8,685 nucleotides of DNA from JBBAEV01 sp041655735. Its GTDB lineage: Bacteria; Bacillota_I; Bacilli_A; RF39; UBA660. Both the position numbers and the translations under genes were made by a program. Position 1 is the stretch's first letter; the number at the start of each line of letters is the position of its first letter. The stretch is from contig JBBAEV010000033.1 in assembly GCA_041655735.1 (NCBI GenBank), positions 1-8,685 on the forward strand, given 5' to 3'. The notes beneath the pieces are model-generated. The model had not been told where the DNA came from. It ran no database searches and saw nothing but the letters and a program-made list of their open reading frames with translations. This document shows positions 1 to 5,151 of the stretch, piece by piece.

Positions 1-953
1 AATAGCCTTGCCCAATCCCCTTCTCCCCTTAAAAAATCATAATATGATTTTGTCCATAAATAAAATGCTTCTTGTGATGTAGGCTTACTTGCTATTATAC
101 CAAAATCGATTAATGCTATTTTATTTTTTGGAAGTAAAATAATATTACCTGGATGCGGATCGCCAAAAATATAATCTGTAGTCATTGCTGTACGTAAGGC
201 TTCACCTCCAGCTATTGCTATTTGTGCCCAAACATCAGAACCAGTTAAACTATAAGCTACTGATGATAACTTATCATCAGATTTTATGTTAGAAATTAAA
301 TCTGCTAGTGTTGGTCCCTCAATATAATCTTGAACAATTACATTTCTATTACAAAATTCATCATATGCTTTAGGAATTATTACATGAGGATGTTTTTTAT
401 ATAAATTATAAAAATAGTGCATATTAGATACTTCTCTTTCATAATCAGTTTCTAATAAACAAATACGGCTGAATTCATCAAAAGCCATTTTATAATTAAT
501 TACACTATTAGGTAAAAAGCGACCAAACATATTAATTAACTTTCTTAATTTTATTAAATCTGTTTTTAACGTGCCACCAATACTAGGACGCAATACTTTT
601 ATCGCAACTATTTCTCCCGTTTTTAACTTCCCTTTATAAAGCTGCGCAAATGATCCACAAGCAAAAGGTTCCTCCTCAACACTTGAAAACCCTTCCTTTT
701 TTGATAAATAATTATGGATATTAATTGGTTCGGTCTGTACTTTATTAAATACCTCAAACTCTTTTGGACCTCCCCAGCCATTCATAAAATCATGGTTAAT
801 ACATAATACCTGTAAGAACTTAATATAAACTCCACCCAAGTGTTTTAATGCATAAAAGATAGTTCTTTTATACGCATAATCTTTATTAATTATATTACTA
901 AAATATATTCTACTTAATCGCCCTATTAAAGGTAAAAATAATGTGCGGCTCAT
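1..953 (-). CDS. ABC1/UbiB/ADCK-family atypical kinase, C-terminus cut by window edge
   Basis: I read 317 residues from ATG at 953, and the frame is still open at the left edge. ABC1 kinases are membrane-associated ATP-binding proteins; some support quinone or other lipid metabolism, but the substrate here cannot be inferred. Visible motifs, in order: a degenerate KxGQ-like motif YIKFLQVL (K45 to Q48), a loop GSFAQLYKG near residues 101-109, the ATP-contacting lysine in VAIKV (K119), the family-specific LETDYEREVSN (168-177), the catalytic-loop equivalent GDPHPGN (264-270, N270), and the metal-binding LIDFG (D283). In the family the first motif is KxGQ; here the glycine is Leu. The expected C-terminal membrane helices would lie outside the window. 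The start has a strong SD, GGAGGT, five bases upstream. It overlaps the stop of the small membrane gene by ATGA, so translation is probably coupled. Family assignment is firm; role is unknown. Confidence 0.9.
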   Translation of the reverse strand, partial: MSRTLFLPLIGRLSRIYFSNIINKDYAYKRTIFYALKHLGGVYIKFLQVLCINHDFMNGWGGPKEFEVFNKVQTEPINIHNYLSKKEGFSSVEEEPFACGSFAQLYKGKLKTGEIVAIKVLRPSIGGTLKTDLIKLRKLINMFGRFLPNSVINYKMAFDEFSRICLLETDYEREVSNMHYFYNLYKKHPHVIIPKAYDEFCNRNVIVQDYIEGPTLADLISNIKSDDKLSSVAYSLTGSDVWAQIAIAGGEALRTAMTTDYIFGDPHPGNIILLPKNKIALIDFGIIASKPTSQEAFYLWTKSYYDFLRGEGDWARL

Positions 954-1105
954 TTCTTACCTCCAAATCCAATTGTAAATAATATAACAGTCATAGTCAA
1001 AGCAACTAAAGGTAACATGATACTCCTTTGATTTAAAAAGATTACCATTAAAATTACAGCTATCCATATTGCTATTATACTAACTGAAACAAATGCATAT
1101 TTCAT
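950..1105 (-). CDS. 51-residue two-helix membrane protein, coupled to the ABC1 kinase
   Basis: ATG at 1105 opens a 51-codon frame ending in TGA, which overlaps the ATG of the ABC1 kinase gene (ATGA). An SD-like GAGGTG lies six bases upstream of the start. The product is almost entirely hydrophobic: one helix spans about residues 4-24 and a second about 30-47, joined by a short polar turn (NQRS) and ending in GGKK. The downstream gene's Shine-Dalgarno is inside the last codons of this frame, which is typical of a translationally coupled pair. I do not recognise the family. Its placement suggests a membrane partner or anchor for the kinase, but that is inference. It is short enough to be missed by automatic gene callers. 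Confidence 0.75.
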   Translation of the reverse strand: MKYAFVSVSIIAIWIAVILMVIFLNQRSIMLPLVALTMTVILFTIGFGGKK

Positions 1106-1207
1106 AGGCAACACCTCAACCTTTATTTTGTATTTTTTACAACAGACTTTTCCTACTATTAACTTTATTATCCTAAAATTATTTTATTCTTACTTCAATT
1201 TTAGTCT

Positions 1208-1235
1208 ATCATATTTTTATCATATATTACAACAA
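1208..1235 (-). promoter_or_regulatory. Candidate promoter for the small membrane protein/ABC1 operon
   Basis: On the minus strand, TTGTTG (1235-1230) is followed after 16 bases by TATGAT (1213-1208), about 100 nt before the start at 1105. The -10 box is good and the -35 box weak. In sequence this AT-rich, chance matches are common. The -35 box touches the T-run of the repeat at 1232-1264. Confidence 0.3.
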
Positions 1236-1264
1236 AAAAGTACCTAATAAGTCGCTCATTACAT
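1232..1264. repeat. Dispersed repeat, copy 1 (upstream of the ABC1 operon)
   Basis: This stretch shares the 14-mer ACAAAAAAGTACCT and then CTCATT...ACAT, at nearly the same spacing, with 2977-3014. Between the shared blocks the nine bases differ mostly. On the minus strand it reads AGCGACT, a 4-base loop, AGGTACT, then TTTTTT. This is the same layout as the hairpin in copy 2, but two stem pairs are broken here, so it is a poor terminator. Confidence 0.5.
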
Positions 1265-1328
1265 TTTATATTAAATAAAATTTAGTTATTTATTATTTAA
1301 TTACTCCTAGATATTTTAAATCTATATG

Positions 1329-1356
1329 TTACCAAGATCATATTAATTCATATACT
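1329..1356 (+). promoter_or_regulatory. Weak candidate promoter for the LysM-CAP gene
   Basis: TTACCA (1329-1334), a 16-base spacer and TATACT (1351-1356) lie 42 bases before the gene start. Overlapping alternatives such as TATATT at 1363-1368 are equally possible. If the gene belongs to a sporulation regulon, a different sigma factor would be expected and this match would be irrelevant. Confidence 0.25.
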
Positions 1357-1398
1357 ATATTGTATATTTAGGCAAATTAATAGAAAGGTGGTATTACT

Positions 1399-2106
1399 AT
1401 GACAACTTATACAGTTATGCCAGGTGATAATATATGGAGTATTGCTAGAAAATATGGAATTAGCGTGAATGATTTATTAACTACTAATCCTCAAATTATA
1501 GATCCAACTCTTATTTTCCCAGGTCAAACAATTAACATTCCTAGCAATAATAATTCAACTTATATGATTGTACCGGGTGATACTTTATGGAGTATCGCCA
1601 GAAAATATGGAATTGGTGTAAATGATCTGTTAGCGGCTAATCCTCAAATTACAAATCCAGCCCGTATTTTTTCAGGTCAAACAATTAATATTCCAAAAGT
1701 TCCTAGTGAGCCCAGTGATATTAAAGCATTAGAAACAGAAGTAATTCGTTTAGTTAATACAGAAAGAACAAAAGTAGGGAGCCCACCACTTACACCAAAC
1801 AATGAATTAAATCGTGTTGCTAGAATCAAATCAGAAGATTTTGTAAAGAACAATTATTTTTCTCATAACTCCCCTACTTATGGAACTCCATTTGATATGC
1901 TTAGATCGTTTGGAATTACATTTACTGCCGCTGGTGAAAACATTGCAAAAGGACAAAGAACAGCCCAAGAAGTTATGAATACATGGATGAATTCCTCAGG
2001 TCATAGAGCAAATATTCTAAATCCTACCTATAATCAAATTGGTGTAGGTGTTGCAAGGGATAATAATGGTAATTTATTATGGACCCAAATATTTATAAGA
2101 AGTTAA
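1399..2106 (+). CDS. SafA-like protein: two LysM domains plus a CAP (SCP/YkwD) domain
   Basis: A complete 235-residue protein. Two LysM repeats (about 2-48 and 54-99) are near copies of each other, each with the core PGDxxWSIARKYGI and ending GQTINIP; LysM binds peptidoglycan glycan strands. A CAP domain follows from about residue 108 to the end. The residues that form the family's characteristic pocket are present: H156 in FSHNS, E180 in GENIA, and H202 in SGHRANIL. The start is fixed by AAAGGTGG seven bases upstream and by an in-frame TAG just before that, so there is no room for a signal peptide. LysM begins at residue 2, as in B. subtilis SafA, a spore-coat/cortex morphogenetic protein made in the mother cell. 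LysM-CAP proteins of this shape are common in spore formers. A spore-coat role is therefore likely but inferred; a protein exported by another route is the alternative. Confidence 0.9.
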   Translation: MTTYTVMPGDNIWSIARKYGISVNDLLTTNPQIIDPTLIFPGQTINIPSNNNSTYMIVPGDTLWSIARKYGIGVNDLLAANPQITNPARIFSGQTINIPKVPSEPSDIKALETEVIRLVNTERTKVGSPPLTPNNELNRVARIKSEDFVKNNYFSHNSPTYGTPFDMLRSFGITFTAAGENIAKGQRTAQEVMNTWMNSSGHRANILNPTYNQIGVGVARDNNGNLLWTQIFIRS

Positions 2107-2128
2107 TGAATATATAATTTTACAACAT

Positions 2129-2154
2129 AAAACACATGAAAATCATGTGTTTTT
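2129..2154. terminator. Bidirectional intrinsic terminator between convergent genes
   Basis: AAAACACATGA (2129-2139) and TCATGTGTTTT (2143-2153) form a perfect 11-bp stem with an AAA loop. T-runs follow on the plus strand, and also on the minus strand because the stem begins with four A's. It lies 22 nt after the LysM-CAP stop and 15 nt after the phosphotransferase stop, so it can serve both. Confidence 0.9.
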
Positions 2155-2168
2155 ATATGTTAAGTTTT

Positions 2169-2951
2169 CTAAACATTTAAATACTTTGATAAATAATCAT
2201 AATATTGTAATTTACTAACATCAATTCTATCTAATCCATATCCATCCAGAAACATTTTTCTTTCTGACCCATTAAAGTAATATAAAATTATAGCAAGATC
2301 GTAATAAAAATCTCCTATATGTGATAATCCAAAATCAATAACATAATACTTATTGTTTTTATATATAATATTTTTCGGTCTAAAATCTCCATGAAGAAAA
2401 TTAGTATTAATATTATTTGGTATATTATATTTAAGTTTATTAAGTAATTTTTTTGAATCTATTTCTTTGTCATTAATAACAAATTCTTCTTTATCTAATA
2501 AGTTGTTAGACATATTGTTATAAGCATTGTCTAATTCTATGTTTAAGTAATATAAAGGTTCCTTTGTATCATCTATTTTAAAATTATTTATTCTTTTTAA
2601 AAGTTTACCTAAATCAAATATAATTTGTTCTTTATTTTTATCTTCTTTTAATAAATCAATTAAGTTAATACCATCTATGTATCCCATTAAAATATATGAA
2701 TAATCCTCTTTTTCAATATATTTGTACATTTTAGGTACATTTATATAACCTTTTATATTATTCATAATTTCATATTCTTTTTTCAATTCATTTTTTCTAT
2801 TGGAATTTAAAGCTATTTTTAATACATACTTATTGTTATCTATCTCCAATAAATAAACCAAATTACAATTAGCATTATCTAACTTGTTAATTATTTTTAT
2901 ATCACTATAATCTTGTTTTAAATTAGTTATAATGTCATTTAAAATATTCAT
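2169..2951 (-). CDS. APH-family (aminoglycoside/choline kinase fold) phosphotransferase
   Basis: A complete 260-residue protein of the phosphotransferase enzyme family (APH fold). Visible motifs: nucleotide-lobe lysine in YVLKIA (K45); conserved E59 region before the hinge; hinge-like ILMGYIDG (87-94); Brenner motif HGDFRPKN (187-194), with catalytic Asp189 and metal-binding Asn194; and metal-binding IDFG (D206). All catalytic residues are present, so it is probably active. The start ATG at 2951 has AAGGTGA four bases upstream. The family covers antibiotic kinases and also choline, homoserine, methylthioribose and sugar kinases, and I cannot choose the substrate from sequence. The protein is very rich in Asn, Lys, Ile and Tyr, fitting an AT-rich genome, and is not closely like any clinical resistance enzyme I recognise. 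A terminator-like hairpin lies just upstream, so expression may depend on read-through. Confidence 0.85.
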   Translation of the reverse strand: MNILNDIITNLKQDYSDIKIINKLDNANCNLVYLLEIDNNKYVLKIALNSNRKNELKKEYEIMNNIKGYINVPKMYKYIEKEDYSYILMGYIDGINLIDLLKEDKNKEQIIFDLGKLLKRINNFKIDDTKEPLYYLNIELDNAYNNMSNNLLDKEEFVINDKEIDSKKLLNKLKYNIPNNINTNFLHGDFRPKNIIYKNNKYYVIDFGLSHIGDFYYDLAIILYYFNGSERKMFLDGYGLDRIDVSKLQYYDYLSKYLNV

Positions 2952-2976
2952 AGTTTCACCTTATCTCCATTATGCC

Positions 2977-3014
2977 ACAAAAAAGTACCTCTCTAGGCAC
3001 TCATTTAATTACAT
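2977..3014. repeat. Dispersed repeat, copy 2 (upstream of the APH-family gene)
   Basis: This is the partner of 1232-1264: an identical 14-base block ACAAAAAAGTACCT, then a diverged core, CTCATT, four extra bases, and ACAT. On the minus strand it contains an intact hairpin followed by six T's. Confidence 0.5.
2978..3001 (-). terminator. Intrinsic terminator or attenuator before the APH-family gene
   Basis: Minus-strand AGTGCCT (3001-2995), loop AGAG, AGGTACT (2990-2984) makes a 7-bp stem with one G-U pair, followed by TTTTTT. It lies about 27 nt before the phosphotransferase start and about 80 nt after the damaged tRNA. It may simply end the tRNA transcript or may attenuate the downstream gene. 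No leader peptide or antiterminator is obvious. Confidence 0.6.
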
Positions 3015-3079
3015 ATTGGGTGAAGCTATTGTACCCTCAAACGAACATAAAACTAAATTTTTGTCCGGAAGCTTGATAT

Positions 3080-3171
3080 CGCTGGTGCAGGGATTTGAAC
3101 CATCGCATATGGTTACACTCAAACTACGTCCTTAGCAAGGACGCCTCTTTCAGCCTCTTGAGTACTACTCC
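3080..3171 (-). pseudogene. Damaged tRNA-Ser (anticodon GCT) with a broken acceptor and T stem
   Basis: The 5' half is a good tRNA-Ser. It has acceptor strand GGAGTAG (3171-3165), D stem CTC/GAG, and a perfect 5-bp anticodon stem CGTCC/GGACG. The loop is TTGCTAA, with anticodon GCT at 3136-3134 (reads AGC/AGT), and an extended variable region follows. The 3' half keeps a T loop TTCAAAT (3099-3093), but the T stem GATGG/CCCTG has two mismatches. The 3' acceptor strand CACCAGC pairs with GGAGTAG at only three of seven positions. The expected partner CTACTCC is absent downstream, and no CCA is encoded. The gene may be decayed or recombined with a different tRNA tail, because CACCAGC would fit a GCTGGTG acceptor. 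A functional tRNA-Ser(GCT) must exist elsewhere if this one is dead. The tRNA-Ser origin is secure; the loss of function is inferred. Confidence 0.65.
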
Positions 3172-3227
3172 ATTGAATTCTAAGATATTACATTGTATAA
3201 AATTTTTAAATAAGGATTTTCATACAT

Positions 3228-3255
3228 AAAAAAAATAGATATTAAATCTATTTTT
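3228..3255 (-). terminator. Intrinsic terminator after the unknown membrane-anchored protein
   Basis: A perfect 10-bp inverted repeat (3231-3240 and 3246-3255) with a 5-base loop starts one base after the stop codon at 3257. On the minus strand it reads AAAAATAGAT, loop, ATCTATTTTT, and the T-run continues. The stem is AT-only apart from one G-C pair, as is usual in very AT-rich genomes. Confidence 0.8.
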
Positions 3256-3256
3256 A

Positions 3257-4594
3257 TTAATTGTTTTCTAAAAGAACTTTTACATTATCCCTACTTAAAC
3301 ATCTTCTTGTTGCTGTTTGACCTGTTGAATAAAAAATATATACTACAGAGCATGTATTTCCGCTTGAATTATATACCAAATCATTATATACCCACATTTC
3401 TTTTCCACTTTTTGCATTCATTACATCAGGGTTACCAAATTTATCAAGAAGATCCTCTTTGTATCTACTATCAGCATTTCCCCACTCATCCCACTCAGAA
3501 TAACTAATTGTTCCTTTTTTTGTTGGTTCCTCAGTTTTGGTTTCTTCTTTTTTTTCTTCCTTATTCTTTGATTGTGTAACTTTTTTTAATTCTAATATTT
3601 CATTTATTGTTTCATTGCTTTTTTCTATATTATTTTCTTTTTTCCATGTAGGTAATTCTGCTTCAGTTAAACTACTAGCAACAACCTTAACTTCCCCTTG
3701 TTCATCTACTTTTATATTTACCCCTAATATCTTTTCATCTTGAACTAAAGATCTTATTTGATCGATTCCAAATGATACAGCATTTATTTTTTCCATTGCT
3801 TTTGATACATTACCCGGAATATTTGCTAAAGTTAATATACTTGCAGCTGGTTCCGTTACTATTCTTAATTTACCTACCATTTCTGATACTTTGTTTTTAT
3901 CTCCTAACGCTATTTGTGCCTCATCAGCAGTTATTTCTAATACTAAATCAGCTCCCCCAACTACTAGCGCTGTTTTTGCTAAAGCTCCACTTGCCATCGC
4001 CGCAGATGCTCCTCCAGTTAAAACAACCCCGCCAACAAAACCTGCTACCTTACAACCATTCTTAACTCTCATAGCGTCTTGTTCTAAACCTTCGTATACA
4101 TCTCCTTCACCACCCCAAACTTCTCTAGAAATTCGATCTTGTGACTCATTTAGTATTAATTGTGCTCTTTTAACATCCACATTAAAATGTTGTGCCAAAG
4201 TTCTTATTATTCTCCCTGCCGGTGCATTTTCTATTACATATTGAACTTCTTTTGAATCATAAGCATAAACATCATCAATAAATTTAAAAGTTTCTTTTTC
4301 GTTTGCTAATTTATTAGCATTTTTTTCAAGATAAGTTACATCACTTTCAAAATTTTTCCATTCTTCGATAATGCCGTTCATTTCTTTATTCCAAGCATCA
4401 TAATCCTTAAATTGCTCAGCATTTGCTAATACGTTATCTGTTTTATATCTTAATGTTAAATATTGTTTGGACAATGATATTGTATCCTTAAATACAATTT
4501 GATCCAACGAATTACTTCCTCTCGTTAAAAAGAATATTGCAAGTACCACTATTATTATTCCTGTAACAAAAAAAATAATATTATTTTTTTTCAT
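3257..4594 (-). CDS. Membrane-anchored protein of unknown function, 445 residues
   Basis: I do not recognise this protein. I prefer ATG at 4594 to the TTG one codon earlier, because GGGGG then sits five bases away. The N-terminus is MKKNN followed by one strong membrane helix (about 6-23), consistent with an uncleaved anchor and an outside domain. Then comes a mainly helical region (30-160), and a Gly/Ala-rich hydrophobic stretch at about 180-220, which could be a hairpin or membrane-interacting segment. A charged helical part and a Lys/Glu/Thr low-complexity linker (about 340-360) follow. The C-terminal module of about 80 residues contains LLDKFGNPD and GKEMWVYNDLVY with two cysteines (about 415 and 432). 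Its pattern faintly recalls SmpA/OmlA (BamE-like) folds, but this is a guess. It is transcribed alone from its own promoter with its own terminator, and the neighbouring genes give no clue to function. Confidence 0.85.
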   Translation of the reverse strand: MKKNNIIFFVTGIIIVVLAIFFLTRGSNSLDQIVFKDTISLSKQYLTLRYKTDNVLANAEQFKDYDAWNKEMNGIIEEWKNFESDVTYLEKNANKLANEKETFKFIDDVYAYDSKEVQYVIENAPAGRIIRTLAQHFNVDVKRAQLILNESQDRISREVWGGEGDVYEGLEQDAMRVKNGCKVAGFVGGVVLTGGASAAMASGALAKTALVVGGADLVLEITADEAQIALGDKNKVSEMVGKLRIVTEPAASILTLANIPGNVSKAMEKINAVSFGIDQIRSLVQDEKILGVNIKVDEQGEVKVVASSLTEAELPTWKKENNIEKSNETINEILELKKVTQSKNKEEKKEETKTEEPTKKGTISYSEWDEWGNADSRYKEDLLDKFGNPDVMNAKSGKEMWVYNDLVYNSSGNTCSVVYIFYSTGQTATRRCLSRDNVKVLLENN

Positions 4595-4611
4595 CAAGAC
4601 CCCCTATTAAA

Positions 4612-4640
4612 ATTATATAATTAATTATAATCAATATCAA
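4612..4640 (-). promoter_or_regulatory. Sigma-A-type promoter of the unknown membrane-anchored protein
   Basis: TTGATA (4640-4635), a 17-base spacer and a perfect TATAAT (4617-4612) end 17 bases before the start codon, leaving room for a short leader with the GGGGG Shine-Dalgarno. This is the best promoter match in the window. Confidence 0.75.
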
Positions 4641-4676
4641 CGATTTTTTTTATGATTTTTTAGAAAAATAACAATT

Positions 4677-4702
4677 AAAAAAATAGAGGTTTCTCTACTT
4701 TT
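4677..4702 (-). terminator. Intrinsic terminator of ssrA
   Basis: Minus strand AAAGTAGAG, loop AAAC, CTCTATTTT forms about 9 bp with one G-U pair, then a run of T's. It begins 11 nt after the tmRNA 3' end. Confidence 0.8.
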
Positions 4703-4712
4703 AAATGTCCAA

Positions 4713-5072
4713 TGGTGGAGCCGATGGGAATTGAACCCATGTCCGAAAATAAAGCTACCTAGACTTCTACAAGTTTAGTTAATTGATAATTTAACTAATA
4801 AGCTAACAATTAACAAAAAACTCATTAGCGAGTCCAGTATATATTCATTATACTTCCTAGACACAAAATATAATATATCTTGTTTTTCTTATAGTTCTTT
4901 ATATCTCAACAAGTAAAGATTAAAAAGAACTCTTTCGACTTATCTTATGCGAAAGATAGTGCCGGAGCACCAAGTAATTTATTTTTTCCAGTTATATTTA
5001 ACTGCGTATTTAACGTATACCTACGACTTGCCATCTAAGCTCTATTATCTCCGTCGAAGCCAAATCAGCCCC
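4713..5072 (-). ncRNA. ssrA: Transfer-messenger RNA (tmRNA)
   Basis: This RNA rescues stalled ribosomes by acting first as tRNA-Ala and then as mRNA for a degradation tag, with SmpB as partner. The 5' end GGGGCTGATTTGGCTTCGACGG (22 bases from 5072) is the canonical one-piece tmRNA start. The 3' end has a T arm with loop TTCAATT and an acceptor strand CGGCTCC pairing with GGGGCTG, followed by A and an encoded CCA (4715-4713). The total of 360 nt is normal for the family. The segment TTAAATATAACT just before the tag frame is identical to what I recall from B. subtilis ssrA. The CTTTCG/CGAAAG pairing around the tag stop fits the usual helix 5/pseudoknot region. The RNA has its own promoter and terminator, so it is a separate transcription unit from smpB. 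Confidence 0.97.
4945..4989 (-). other. tmRNA proteolysis-tag reading frame
   Basis: The frame starts at GGA (4989-4987) by analogy with B. subtilis, where GGC follows the same ATAACT. It reads GKNKLLGAPALSFA and then TAA (4947-4945), so with the tmRNA-borne alanine the tag is A-GKNKLLGAPALSFA. The 14 encoded residues equal the B. subtilis number. The ending -ALSFA differs from the common -ALAA. The resume codon was placed by homology; the GCA at 5007-5005 would instead give a short tag AVKYNWKK, which is less likely. Confidence 0.8.
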
Positions 5073-5082
5073 ATGTATTAAG

Positions 5083-5110
5083 ATTATATCACTTTTTATA
5101 TTATATGCAA
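5083..5110 (-). promoter_or_regulatory. Promoter of ssrA
   Basis: TTGCAT (5110-5105), a 16-base spacer and a perfect TATAAT (5088-5083) end 10 bases before the mature tmRNA 5' end. Transcription would start within a few bases of the mature end, leaving a very short leader for RNase P. The corresponding -10 box in repeat copy A has decayed to TATATT. Confidence 0.7.
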
Positions 5111-5111
5111 G

Positions 5112-5135
5112 AAAAAAGTTGTTGTTAAATAACTT
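5112..5135 (-). terminator. Weak terminator after the P-type ATPase gene
   Basis: Minus strand AAGTTATT, loop TAAC, AACAACTT, then T's gives an 8-bp stem with one A-C mismatch. It is the diverged copy of the intact smpB terminator at 7992-8016 and lies about 17 nt after the ATPase stop codon. Confidence 0.5.
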
Positions 5136-5151
5136 ACTTTTTAATTTATAC

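Larger units (their letters stand above)
5035..5144. repeat. Direct repeat copy B: smpB-end/ssrA-start segment beside ssrA
   Basis: This matches 7917-8026 in the same orientation. The central 59 positions (about 5077-5135) agree at about 53 positions by eye, including the 16-mer ACTTTTTATATTATAT (5091-5106). Agreement continues more weakly into the ssrA 5' end (CTATTAT at 5042-5048 is identical) and, at the other side, into a decayed smpB 3' end just after the ATPase stop. Here the ssrA promoter and start are intact, while the hairpin inherited from smpB has a mismatch. Confidence 0.8.

Noticed and set aside
1231..1262. A minus-strand mini-frame reading MSDLLGTFLL within repeat copy 1, as a possible leader peptide.
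   Set aside because: The aligned frame in copy 2 stops after three codons (MSA), and neither has a Shine-Dalgarno, so a conserved leader peptide is not supported.
3069..3081. AAGCTTGATATCG matches a common plasmid polylinker (HindIII-EcoRV) next to the broken tRNA end, with GAATTC at 3175-3180.
   Set aside because: The match stops after 13 bases, the sequence on either side is not vector, and the flanks have native composition. It is probably chance, though read mapping here would exclude an assembly artefact.
2932..3135. A 67-codon plus-strand frame across the APH start, the hairpin and the damaged tRNA.
   Set aside because: It covers an RNA gene and a terminator on the other strand and has no ribosome-binding site.
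3307..4244. Several open frames on the plus strand opposite the unknown membrane-anchored protein.
   Set aside because: They lack Shine-Dalgarno sites, have low-complexity compositions (Leu/Ser/Pro-rich) and mirror the codons of the minus-strand gene, which has a promoter, an SD and a terminator.
4595..4597. TTG as start codon of the unknown membrane-anchored protein.
   Set aside because: It sits only two bases after the optimal Shine-Dalgarno region, while the next codon is ATG at proper spacing.
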